The notes beneath the pieces were generated by a model. It made no database searches and was not told where the DNA came from. It was given only the letters and a program-made list of their open reading frames with translations. A stretch of 25,000 nucleotides of DNA. Origin: Bigelowiella natans CCMP2755. Its lineage: Eukaryota > Cercozoa > Chlorarachniophyceae. A program made the translations under genes and the position numbers. The stretch is from assembly GCA_000320545.1 (NCBI GenBank), contig ADNK01000444.1, positions 1-25,000 on the forward strand. The letters are read 5' to 3'. Below are positions 1 to 10,653 of this stretch, piece after piece. Every line of letters begins with the position of its first letter. The stretch's first letter is position 1.

Positions 1-46
1 TTCTTCCTTCCTTCCTTCCCCTCCCCCCCCCCCCCCCCCCCCCCCC

Positions 47-90
<44 letters not shown>
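1..90. repeat. Poly-C run followed by (CT)n microsatellite
   Basis: A TTCC-rich start leads into a C homopolymer (about 24-46) and then a (CT)n tract (about 50-87). On the minus strand this is (GA)n followed by poly-G, just downstream of the last exon seen of the partial membrane-protein gene. If that exon is not spliced at 133, the repeat would encode a run of Glu-Arg, which seems unlikely. Confidence 0.9.
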
Positions 91-91
<1 letters not shown>

Positions 92-133
92 CTCCATAGC
101 AGAATGATTATTGAAGTCTTCACAATCGCATAC

Positions 134-1437
134 TGGTAAAGAGCTTATTTTCTTGACGGCCCCACCGACACCCGTTGCCATCCCTGCCGTGCTGGTCAGA
201 GCGGTTATTTGCACCAGCCTTTTCACGAACCGAAATCCTATAGGGATCGGTGGATAGTTTAACAGCAACTCAATTCAAGAGACCAGCTAGTGGGTCAAGC
301 AAGACTGATGCAGGGTAACGATAGAACGCATCGTAATTGTCGAAAGGCAGCCGTTGCGAGCAAAATTGGAATCAAAAATGATATTCTATGGTGAGATACG
401 AGCAAAGCTTCCTGATACCTCGCGGTCCTGCAAGAGCTAGAAGAACAGAGGAGCCTGGAAAAATATACATTCTAGTGTTTTGTTTTCTTCTCATCCTTGC
501 TGCTTCCTTTCGGCGTGAGACCGCAGCGCGTGCGTACGCCTCACTACTCTCATGCTCTAATCTATCGAGGCAATCGGTCGCTGATGCTCACGATGAAAGA
601 GAGGGGAAGCCGAGATGAAAGAGAGGAGAATCGATTCATGAAGGCAGAAGAGATATTTTTGCAACCGCTCAATGCATCTCCCCCATTCGCATTTATTCAA
701 TAATTTTGTTAAATGAAGAGAGGGTGGATCACTCACTGGCTCCTATGGCCCCTCCCAGTTGCAGTCCTTTATGCATGACATGAGCGCCTTAAATAATGAA
801 CCGTCACATCATCTCAATGCACAAACAACAGTCAAGTCCTTTCTCAAATTGATTGTGATCATCTGAAGTTGTTACTATCTCGTTGCAAGCGATTTAAATA
901 TGATCAACAACCCAAAACAGCAGTGGGCCTTGTGGGAGCTGCATATGACTCCTGTGAGGGGTTCCGGAAGACGATGTGCACGAGCGAGTCGTCAAGCTCC
1001 TTCGTTTCTCTGAGAAAATATCAGGGCAAAGACATAAAAAAATCTATCCTTTCTCACCAATCCCTTCCTCTCCGTTACATACGATGGCACGTGCACACGC
1101 GCGAATATGAACACGGACATGGACACGCATGCGGACAAATGGGAAGCGGGCTCTACTTCGGCATCGGTTCCGGAACACAACGAGAAGCTGTTTAATTTCG
1201 GAATATTCTAGACGATAATTTATAGATGTTTTGATGATACTATGTTGTAGAAATGTTTCTGTGGGGATCAATTTCGATCTCAGTATCGCCTTTCCTAGGA
1301 GTATAATCAGTACTCGAATTACCAGCATTTGACCACATAAAAGTCTTCCGTTTTCGCAGCCCGGACCCATGGGATATTCAGTATTAGGGGCACCAGAGGG
1401 ACATTTATGAAATGGGATATTTTTGCTTTTATGAGCT
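134..1437 (-). CDS. Unnamed Gly-rich, probably membrane protein (partial; last exons beyond window start)
   Basis: I do not recognise this gene. Read on the minus strand, four segments bounded by good splice sites look coding: 1437-1323 (contains KISHFINVPLVPL), 1009-912 (contains ETKELDDSLVHIVFRNPSQ), 787-737 (contains MHKGLQLGGAIGA) and 237-134 (contains TSTAGMATGVGGAVKKI). The last three join in phase (1, then 1). The first cannot join the second directly, because the junction would make TGA, so an exon is missing or the donor differs. The 237-134 exon could also run on into the GA repeat instead of ending at the GT at 133. The glycine-spaced small-residue helix (GGAIGA, GMATGVGGA) recalls the Tim17/22/23-type membrane fold, but this is only a resemblance. 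The 3' end lies before position 1. Confidence 0.45.
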
Positions 1438-2647
1438 CTAGAATGTTGTCGTATCATATAAACGGTATTATTTTAACGAATTCTCATTTTTTATTGATAT
1501 TGCGGTGCTGAAAGGTTTCTCCTTGCCGGCCACAGACCCAAATAGCCTCCCCCTGCCGTAGTTGTGAAAAGGTCTGATTGGCTGAGAAATGAAGCCAGCA
1601 TGAGGCCAGATTTACTTAGCTTGTGAAAATGAGAGGATATTATATGTCTTTTTTTTTTTCGCGTATCTACATAAAGGCTGAGGTTATCCAACCTTGAGGT
1701 GGAGAGGAAAGGGGGGGGGATGGTCATTTGTGCTTCTGCATTAACATCGTGTCTTATCCCTTTTATGCTCTTTGAAAGGAGGGGTAGAGGCCAATGTCTC
1801 TCCGAAAGGAACTCATATCGCGGCGAGCATTGCTGATACAAGAAGCATCCAGGCGTATATTCGGTGGTGTCGCCCCTGAGCTCGGAAATCGAAGGTCTCA
1901 CCGCAAGATGTTCAAACTGAAGCCAAAAGGACCGGTGATATCTTGAAAGCATATGTATTAAAAATAATAAACTTGGTTGTTATTTGTTAATTTTCGATGA
2001 TTGTTCACGTTAGGGATTGATGAAATGGTACGACCCGAATCCTTGGCCAAGGGCATTTGACGAATCTGTAATTTATAGAAAAGAAAAACTACAGATTCTC
2101 AAGGACACAGGGAGAACACCCCCTGCCAAAGGTCAAGGAAAACGAGCAAGAAAATAGCTTTAAGCGATTACTGACAAGCTGGATTCTAGCTTTTCATTTT
2201 GCTGAAAATAAAACAAAATTATTTATAAAAAAAGCAAATATGCAATACGCACATAATATTAGACAGCATGTACTATAGCCTGTTGTCAGTGATGACATCA
2301 CAGCTGCTGTCGACGACATTTCGTAAACCATCTGTGTTTACTTGCGTCACGCAGGTATATACATGTCGCATGTATAGTCGTACGATACGTTATTACTGTC
2401 CTTCGCACAAGCTCGAGTCTAGATAGATGTACGCGTTGCATCGCGTCTAGGCAACCTGTCGCAACCCCCAACAATGTGTACGTATATATGTGTCTATATG
2501 TCATATAGCATAGTCAATAGGCCACGCTGCTAAGACAGCTGCTACCCCGCCAATAAGCGAGACGGATCGATACGATCGATGCAATGTAAAAATTAAATCG
2601 GCGCTACTAGTTTATATTCTCATCCTTGCGCCCGTCGCTGTACGCCG

Positions 2648-2687
<40 letters not shown>

Positions 2688-3114
2688 CCGCTATACATGT
2701 CTTCTCATTTATGCACATATGCGATCGAGTTATTTACGATACAGCTTGTGTTACAGCTGCTAGATGTGCAGATTTTGGGTACACGATGTAAGGTTGTTGC
2801 GGCACATGCGCATATTACTTACACACATGCCACATAGCATGCGTACACAATTCGATTGGCGTGCGCACCTCATCAGTCATCGTAGCATCTAACACATGCG
2901 CCCAAATACATTCGTGCACAGTCACTATGTTTTTATTTTGTTTTGTCATCAAGGAAAAAGGTAGCGGATAAAGGCATTACATTGCCCTAATAGTGGCTAC
3001 GCCTTCTGTTTCATATACTTGCCACTTCTCGTCTGCCTCGTTTTTCCTCCTCCTACCACTACTATTACTACTGATTTTCTTACTGCAACCTAGCTAGCCG
3101 GTGGGAGCCATGCT
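1438..3114. other. Mostly non-coding stretch with one ambiguous minus-strand open segment
   Basis: No gene can be firmly supported here. On the minus strand about 1952-1700 stays open and reads like protein (contains FEHLAVRPSISEL and SPRYEFLSERHWPL). It starts with an ATG after an AT-rich stretch and could be a 5' exon of the partial gene to its left; I could not find convincing splice links. Then comes AT-rich sequence (about 1950-2240). About 2240-2940 is rich in short palindromic words (GCATGC, TGCA, CATG, GTAC) and holds a (TA)n tract. The last 175 bases flank the stop codon of the peptidase gene and should hold its 3' UTR. Confidence 0.4.
2649..2685. repeat. (TA)n microsatellite
   Basis: Uninterrupted TA dinucleotide tract of about 37 bases in the gene-poor stretch beyond the 3' end of the peptidase gene. 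Confidence 0.95.
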
Positions 3115-4587
3115 TCATTCGTCCCCTCCCGAGACCCCGACGCAAGTGTACACATCCTTGTCGGAGATCAAGAATGACTTCCACATCTCCTTGATGTCGT
3201 CTAGGGTGATGCCCGAGATCACATCCTTGTACTGGGAGATTGCTTCGACGTTCTTCTCTGGAATGCTGTCGTCCTGGATACCTCGAAGCACGTTGATCCA
3301 GTACCCGTCGTTGGTGCTCTCGGTGTCGTGGAAGTGCTGGACGCTTCGCTTGGCGCTGTTCATCATGTGCGGCGAGAAGCGTATGTTGCGCAGGCACTTG
3401 GATGCCTCGTTGACGGCTCGATCCACGTTCTGGTGTTCCGAGTTGATGACGATCAACCAGTCATTCGTTGGCAAGCGCTCGTTTACCCCCACCTCGAATT
3501 TGGTGTGGTACACTAGCGATAGCGAGTCGCGCAGGTACGAATACAGCTCCGTCGAAACCATCTTCTCGATCAGCTCGATGCAGGCCGGCGCGAACAAGGG
3601 GTGGCTGCGGCGGGCGACCGTCTCTTCATCGTTTGCCTTCTTGGAGGTCAGAGACGACCAGAACCCCTTCTTGCGGCTGCTCTCAATGTTCTCGGTGGAC
3701 GAATATCTGATATGTGATAAGGATGACGGAAAAGGGGGGACAGCAGAATCACCAGAGCACAGTGGGTCAGGAGTCGCGGCTATGTGACACAGGGAGAGGG
3801 GCACGACGTATCACGATGAGGAGGAGGAGGAGGAGGAGGAGGAGGAGGAGACGAAGGAAAACAAAACATAGTAGCGCTTCTATATAAGGCAGGCATCCTG
3901 ACAGGCAAGCTGCTGCTGGGTCCCCGCACATTAATTCGTGAGAACACAGAATTGACAACTACTGCCATAAATAACGGCATTTGAAACCCCGCAGGAAGTA
4001 CAGCAAAAAATCCACAATCCAAACTTTTCTATTGGTACTGTTGCGTGCATTTGTGCATGTGTACTGTTCATCAGCAACCCACCCCCATCGGTTTGGCGCG
4101 ATGCCGCTGAGGTAGCCAATAGCGCGCTTCTGATCGTCGGGTAGGGTGATGCGCTGGTGCTGCCTGGTGGGGTCGGGCTTGATGTCTACGATGTCCTGTT
4201 GGTAGAGCGGCTCAGGAGCCTTCCGCATTGGGATCGTTCCGAGATACCTTTAGAAGAAGAAGTAGAAATATATGTATAAATATGTAATAATAACGATGAT
4301 GATTACAATAGCACGGCAGCAGAAAAGCAGCCCGTGAGTTGCTTGCTATGGGATTGAGTAGTACATCTCCCCCCACTCCTCCCTCCCTCCCCTTGACTTA
4401 CTTGAAGATGCTATCCTCCAGCTGCTGCTCATCAAAGTCCCCGACGATATTAATCTCGAGGTTCTCGGTGCAGAGCTGCCTCTCGAGCTCATCCTTTACA
4501 GTGGCAAGGTCCAAGCGGTCGATCACCTCAGGTGGAGGGCCCCAGAACCTAATAGATAGCAGCACCAAATAAAGGGGCAAACATTGT

Positions 4588-4628
<41 letters not shown>

Positions 4629-4632
4629 CCAC

Positions 4633-4676
<44 letters not shown>

Positions 4677-5388
4677 GAAAGAGGAACGCCTCATATTATT
4701 GCCATTATTAAATTTGTCACCTCGCATCGTCGCTCGCAACGGCACGAACCAGCATGTCTGCGCTAGCCATCTCGAGGGACTTCACAACTGCATCGTAGTT
4801 TGAGTGGAAGAGGTCCTTCGCAGAGCTGAATGCCTTCTCATTCCATCGTAGATCCGAGTATCTGAGCAAAAATATGAATAATTAACCAGTCTGAAAATGA
4901 GGAGTCTCGAAAGAGGAAAGGGGGAGGCGGGGGGGGGGGGGGGGAATGAGGAATGGCTGCTAGTGTGGGGATTATCATTCGGTGTGAGGGGGTTAGGTTC
5001 TTTTGGTTGTAGTGATGATGAAATGATAATAAAAGCATCACGACATTTCCCAAAGGCAAAATGTCATCAAAGAGAGAAATACAGCAAAAGGCACGTACAC
5101 AAGCATGAGGAACTGCATTAGGTCATCCAAAGTCTCTGTTGGAGCGAGCAAGTCCCACGTGATCGACTCCAAGGTCACACCGAAGTTAATGTTCATCAGC
5201 TTTCTCATCGAGAATAGATCCACCATTTCGCGGGAGTAGTTGCCGAAGCTGCCTCCCTGCATGATCGTTTGCACGCCCAGCTTCACTGCAGCTGGGTTCT
5301 CGAGGGTCTCTCGGCTCAAACCGCCTAAAATTGTGGTAGTCGTCATTTCGTTAAGTGTGTGCGATCTCAGTCTCCGCACCCCCCCCGC

Positions 5389-5429
<41 letters not shown>

Positions 5430-8178
5430 TCTCCCCAACATCAATCTCGAAGAAGAAAGACGTCATATCCGAGAAGGGAGTATGGGCTCGGGTTGAGGAT
5501 ATAGTTATGAAACTCAGGGTCTCATCGATCGATCGGTCGACCGGTCGGCAGCAAAGATGCATAGCATAGCACAGCAAAGCAAAGCACCCACCAGGAGACA
5601 CTGCTGCGATGGAGATGGTATTGGGCGTGTTGTCAGTCTTCTTGTAGTTGACTCGGATGCCGTTTGCGAGCCTCCTCCTGACGATGTTGGTGGCTGGGTC
5701 GACAGCTCGTTCCACGCCTTCCTGAACCTGGTGAGGGGTGGGTGTGGTCAATCAACAATGTGGTTAATGTCATCATGTGGTGAGTGAGTGAGTGAGGGGG
5801 GGAGTGGCATCCTTTTTTGACGGATAGAAAGAGAAGTTTCACGTTGCTACCGCCCGGTCCCTCCCCTTCCTACCTCCGTCCACTTCGGTGAGTTGGATTT
5901 ATGGAGTTCTTCAAGCATGTCGTCTGGCACGAGCTGCTCCAAGCTCTCCACGGCCTCGTCCTCCTCGTCATCATCCGGTCGCGTCATGAGCTCATTCTTG
6001 ATGGTCTCCGCTTCGATCTGAACCTCTGCTGCTGCTCCCCCAGCTGCTGCGCCAGGGACGCACGCCAGGATCGCTGCCGGGAGGGGGGCGTCTTGACCAC
6101 CATACTCGGCGATGTATTCCAGCAGCTAGCATGTCGCACGGGAAGGGGGGGGGAGGGGGGGCGGAGGGGGGGCGGAGACTTAGTATTAGTGATGAGACAG
6201 GGTGAAAGAAGCATTGGTGGATGGACCCTTTTACATCCTAACATTCTGCACATTCCAGGGATCTCCTCAATAATTCGCGACAAGTTACCTGCCGAGCGTG
6301 GCTGTTGACGTCATCAAGCGTGATTGTCTGCACAACCTCTTCGAGGAGGGAGTGGTAGTAGTTGAAATCCATGAAGGTATGGCCGAGTAGCTCCGCTTCG
6401 AGCAGGGAAGACACAATCTCCGAGGAGGGGATGTTGCCGGACTGCTGTGCAGCCTGCGAAGGGGGAGGGGGGGTGGGGCATAAATGGAAAGGGGAGGAAA
6501 GGGGAGGAAAGGGGAGGAAAGGGTATTATGCTTGGTCTCCTTGCATGGCAACAAAGCCAATTAACTTTTATGTAAGTAGATCCGACGATGACTTCGACCT
6601 CGCCCCCGTTCCCCCCTCCCCTTTCTCCGAACAATAATTATGCAATAATAAATCAAATCTAATAAAACATACATATATTTATTATATACCTGCTTCGAGT
6701 CAGCCAGCATGCTGTTAATCATACAGTCCAGCTCTGGCTGGGAGAACCCACGCTTGTAAGCGCGGCGGACGTCCTTAAGCGCGACCTGCAACATGTCCTT
6801 CCACTCGAACGGCCTCGAGTACAGCTTCAGCGTCGTCACAGCGCACGACTCCGACATGGAGTCTGAGTGGTCGAACTCGATGCCGGAGAGGGGGGGGTTG
6901 GGCCTCACCTTCGAGGTCAACGACCATCCCAAACAAGCCACAACTAGCCTGTTCAGAACGAACTCGCGAAGATCCTGAGGGAGAGGAAGGAGGAAGAGGA
7001 GGAGGAGGAGGAGGACGCAACAAAGGGTCATGAGGAGCGTTATGATTCGTATATGAGCGATATAAACCATACCCGTGAGAGGGGGAAAAATTAAGAACAA
7101 GGCATTTAGATTATCGATTCCCCTTCACAACCAACTCTAAGAGTGACCACTCCCCCCCCCCCTTCCCCTCATCATTGTCTTCTGACTGACATTCTTCGTC
7201 TTGATCGGCTGCACGGGCAGCTTGGCGCAGAGAACAAGCTGCAAACTCGGGATCATCTCGTGCGTGAAGATTGCAGGGTCCTTAGGCTCGTTGACTCGGT
7301 GTTCGTTTGAGAATCGATGCTCCACCTGTGGACGCACACGCCAATCGTTACGCGGATCGAACTCGGGGATCTTGTCTAGTGTCTCGTTGTACTCCTTCAG
7401 CCCTGCGAGAGCGCCGACCTGCGCATGTAGTTGATGTTGCCGAAACGGGGGGGCGGGGGGGTTCAGTAAGTATTCCTCGAAAATACATCTTTTACCACTA
7501 CTAACTACCACCAGTGCTCCATTTAAATTTTTGTTTCTTTACGATATTGCTACGAGTAAGTAAGGTATTGTTTTTATTTTAAAAAAATAGAATCTCACGA
7601 CGGGAGAGTAAGCAGTAGAGTATATAATAAGTAGCAGCACCTTCATGGCTTGGCGTGCGAGGTAGGTCGGGGAAGGGGGCACGGGATCAAAGACTTTCTT
7701 AATCAGCGCTTCTGTTTCGTCCAAATCGATGTCTCCGACGACGAATAAATCGGCACGATCTGAGTGGTAAAACCTCTTGTAGAATGCTCGAACCTTGTCA
7801 GGATGGACCTGCGGCAAGAACGTGTGCATGGGGAGAAAGAAGAGGAGGAGGAGGAGGAGGAGGAGGAGGAGGAGGAGGGAAGAAGAACAAGCGACGTTTG
7901 AGGATTTGAAGCGAGTGTGCAGTATGGCAAGCCCACACTACCACCCACTCGATATTCCCTCTCTATTTTTTCAAGGTGCTGGTTTCTACTGCTCCACACG
8001 AGCACTGCACCGAGCTGTTTCCCATGAGATAACTATAGAATTCCGACTTCTTGTTGAGCTAAAACTCAGTAAAAGCGCTGATGGTTTCTGTCTCGCAACA
8101 CCGCGTGGTAAGGAACGAAAAATACGTTTTCACTGCTTTAATTTGATACGACTTTAATAGTGCTATCACTGCAGCAAA

Positions 8179-8211
<33 letters not shown>

Positions 8212-10081
8212 GACTACTACTACGACTACTACTATTAAAATCACCACCACAACTAGCTGGACAGAAGAGGCTCTCTCTCTTTCTACCTTCCTAATAGTCG
8301 CCTCGTCACCGATAGGGAAGCGCTTTGGCAGGATGGTCTCACTATGCAACTCACAAATTTCCTGTGTCGTCATTCGGTACCTGGATGTTACCAAATCGCA
8401 GGCGCAAATGAATGGCCAGGGGGAGTTGGGAGGAGGGAGGGGGGGAAGAGGAGGGGAGCGGTTAGCTAAAAGAGTAGCGCGAAGAGCAACTAGATGGGGG
8501 GAATAAAGGAGTTGATATCTCGACATTTGTTGATGTTTCGGGTGGACAGTGTTAGCTGATATCATTACTCCATGTTGGTCATCATTGATAGCTCAGAGAG
8601 TACTGCGAGCCTCTCCTTTTCTATCCGAGAGTTAAGCATCTTGGCCTCGAATGCAATCTCGCGGAGGGCGTCGAGGGCGAGCGGGAGGAGCTTCGTACTG
8701 GGCGGCAACGCTGCAGTCCCTTGGGAAACAAGGGGGCAATTGATATGGTACACCGTGTGGTGGAAGTCGGTGTAGGCATTTGACTCGGAGCTAAGAGGAT
8801 AGGTAGCAGTAGTTATGAGGGTAGTACCATACCAATCAACAAAATGAAAGATTAGCAGGAGGTTAGATTTGCGTAAGATTAGGTTCGACAGTAGAAGGAG
8901 AAGCATAAGGAAATTACCCCGTTCCGAAGAGAATAGATCTCTTATCGCTCCCAAGGAATGTGACGTGCTCGACGATATGCGCTACACCCTGCTCGTCCTC
9001 AGCCTCCTCGATAGAACCTACGTGCATCTGCAAATGTGCTTCGAACCTTCCTGCGGGCACTGGATTCTTCAGAATGATGTACCTGATAAGGAAATTACGG
9101 GTGAAGGGAAAAGTCAGAAAACGGAAGAGAAAAGAGAGGGGAGAGAATGGAAGAAGAGTGTTTTCCCAGCCGCAGCAGCATGACGACCAGAGGTCTCTCC
9201 CCCATCTCATTCAACAACAATTGCGTTCAAACATGTTACCGGAATCCATTTCGGGTGATCTGGCCCTTACGCATTTCTCCATGGTGCTCGAGTTCTTGTT
9301 CCAGATTCACATCCTGAACACGATCAACCTCGTCCACATCTATGCTCACTGCCTTAGCCTTGAGCTCCACGTCCCCATCCGGAGTTTGCATGGCGTACAG
9401 CTTGTATTTGCGTCGCTGGACCTGGAACCCAGGGTGTTGCTTCTCCTCGCCCGGTACTCTAGAGCCAAAATTTTTTCGCGGCGGTCGATTTGGGATGGAA
9501 GCGCGCTGACTGGAACTGGACCATGTTCTACTCATACCTCCCACTCCACCATATGCGCTTGTTCCTGTGAGCGAAAAGTTTCCCGGAGGGGGGGGGGGAT
9601 AAGGTTGATATGAGATGAAATGGTATTATATTTGGCAATCTAGGCTAAATTAAACACTTAAATTTCAAGCTTATGTAGTATGATCCAGTATTGGGGGTTA
9701 AGGAAAAACACTGGTTGGTCAGTCTCGCATATTATACCCTTAGGACTGTTTTGACGGCACAGTGACGGCACATGGAAAAAACATTTTGGAGTTTTCACTT
9801 ATTCTGGAAATCTTTTAGAAATGTCTCTATTCTCATCTCTTGGAATTTAGTTGTGCCAAAAATTCCCTTGCCTTCCTTCCTCTTCCAATTGTAAATATTT
9901 GGTATTTATTACTTGCACGGGATTGGATTGTGGTCCTTGTGGCCAAGGAAGGCGCGGTTTCTTCTGTTCTCCAACGCCTTCCAGCAAGCCCGCCAAAGCC
10001 AACAAAGACGACGACAGCTAATGCGATCACATACAACCCCGAACGCCTACGGCTCCTTCCAATGGGACCGGGCCGATACAT
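3115..10081 (-). CDS. SPP: Stromal processing peptidase (M16 zinc metallopeptidase), plastid-targeted, 16 exons
   Basis: SPP removes transit peptides from imported proteins in the plastid stroma. Exons: 10081-9913, 9564-9240, 9082-8918, 8790-8569, 8380-8287, 7808-7641, 7418-7191, 6974-6690, 6453-6289, 6125-5874, 5727-5592, 5324-5099, 4861-4721, 4548-4402, 4247-4083, 3706-3115. They sum to 3480 nt (1159 aa plus TGA), and every junction keeps phase and family similarity; Arabidopsis SPP is of similar size. Residues 15-34 are hydrophobic (LYVIALAVVVFVGFGG) and are followed by an S/T/R-rich stretch, i.e. a bipartite leader for a complex plastid. The inverzincin HIVEH is at 200-204; E279 (in EKERLAVL) is the likely third zinc ligand. 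The SPP-typical NAYTDFHHTVYH follows at 224-235. An acidic linker (about 660-680) precedes the second M16 half (about 692-1159), which has no HxxEH, as in the family. Exon 1 is the least certain: it rests on phase and the leader. Confidence 0.9.
3818..3850. repeat. (GAG)n trinucleotide tract in peptidase intron
   Basis: GAG/AGG repeat inside the last intron (4082-3707). On the coding strand it is a CTC/CCT pyrimidine tract. Confidence 0.9.
4588..4675. repeat. Compound (CA)n-(GA)n microsatellite in peptidase intron
   Basis: A CA tract (about 4590-4627) and a GA tract (about 4635-4674) fill much of the intron between exons 4861-4721 and 4548-4402. On the coding strand the order is (CT)n then (TG)n, running toward the acceptor. 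Confidence 0.93.
4929..4944. repeat. 16-base poly-G (coding-strand poly-C) in peptidase intron
   Basis: G homopolymer about 70-80 bases before the acceptor of the exon that starts at 4861, read on the minus strand. It is one of several C-rich tracts in the introns of this gene. Confidence 0.9.
5394..5430. repeat. (CT)n microsatellite in peptidase intron
   Basis: CT dinucleotide tract in the intron between exons 5727-5592 and 5324-5099. It is purine-rich (GA) on the coding strand, unlike most other intron tracts of this gene. Confidence 0.92.
6140..6176. repeat. G-rich (coding-strand C-rich) tract next to a splice acceptor
   Basis: Interrupted G runs start 15 bases before the acceptor of exon 6125-5874. 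On the coding strand this is an almost pure C tract with sparse T, placed where a polypyrimidine tract is expected. Confidence 0.88.
7841..7878. repeat. (GAG)n trinucleotide tract in peptidase intron
   Basis: GAG/AGG repeat starting about 33 bases before the acceptor of exon 7808-7641. It is a CTC pyrimidine tract on the coding strand. Confidence 0.92.
8178..8236. repeat. (CTA)n/(TAC)n trinucleotide tract in peptidase intron
   Basis: Nearly perfect CTA repeat with two CGA interruptions, in the long (478-base) intron between exons 8380-8287 and 7808-7641. On the minus strand it translates as poly-Val, which explains a long but spurious open frame there. Confidence 0.92.
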
Positions 10082-10653
10082 TCTGGACTCGTGGTGAAAG
10101 GGAGGGGTGGTACGGGAAAGTTGGGGTTCTGTCAGACCTAAGTGTGAGTAAAAGCTTCGCTGTATTCAAAGAAAGCTGTTAAAATCAGATGCGTCATCCC
10201 TATACGTATGTCGCATTTATCTTATTAATGTGGTTTGTGAGACCGAATAGTATCTTGAAGGTATCCGTGCGAAAAGCCGGGAATTGATGATAATACGTAC
10301 CAAAACGCAGGCTAATAAGTACATGGGATTGCCATTTGAAAAAGACGCAAAATACTTTTGGCGGTAGGTTCCGCGATAAAGAATCAGGATGGATTCGCTG
10401 ATTGGTACTCTCTGAAGACCATTTGTTGCAATGGTTTTTTGGATCGCGACTTCCCTATCCCAGCCAACTCGAATTTCATCTTAATTCATTAGGAATGTGG
10501 AAGTACTCAAACTGAAATCTTCCTCCAGTTCTTATTGTCTCAGATGATAATTATCCTGCATTTTTAATATATAGCCCCATAAAGCTTGGAAACGGTGTCA
10601 GCACTAATAAGACCCTCCCCCGCAGGCACAGAGGTAACGACTGCACTGCATCG
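10082..10653. promoter_or_regulatory. Divergent intergenic region between peptidase and CCDC96 genes
   Basis: This 572-base gap separates the two head-to-head start codons, so both 5' UTRs and promoters should lie here. I see no convincing TATA box or other named element, and no coding segment. Confidence 0.55.

Noticed and set aside
3101-3787. Long plus-strand open frame opposite the last peptidase exon
   Set aside because: It is the mirror of a strongly conserved M16 exon on the minus strand (DSLSLVYHTKFEVGV, DVYTCVGVSGG).
8059-8565. Minus-strand open frame with poly-Val and a separate N-terminus
   Set aside because: Only 8380-8287 is real exon; the rest is intron, including the CTA repeat read as poly-Val.
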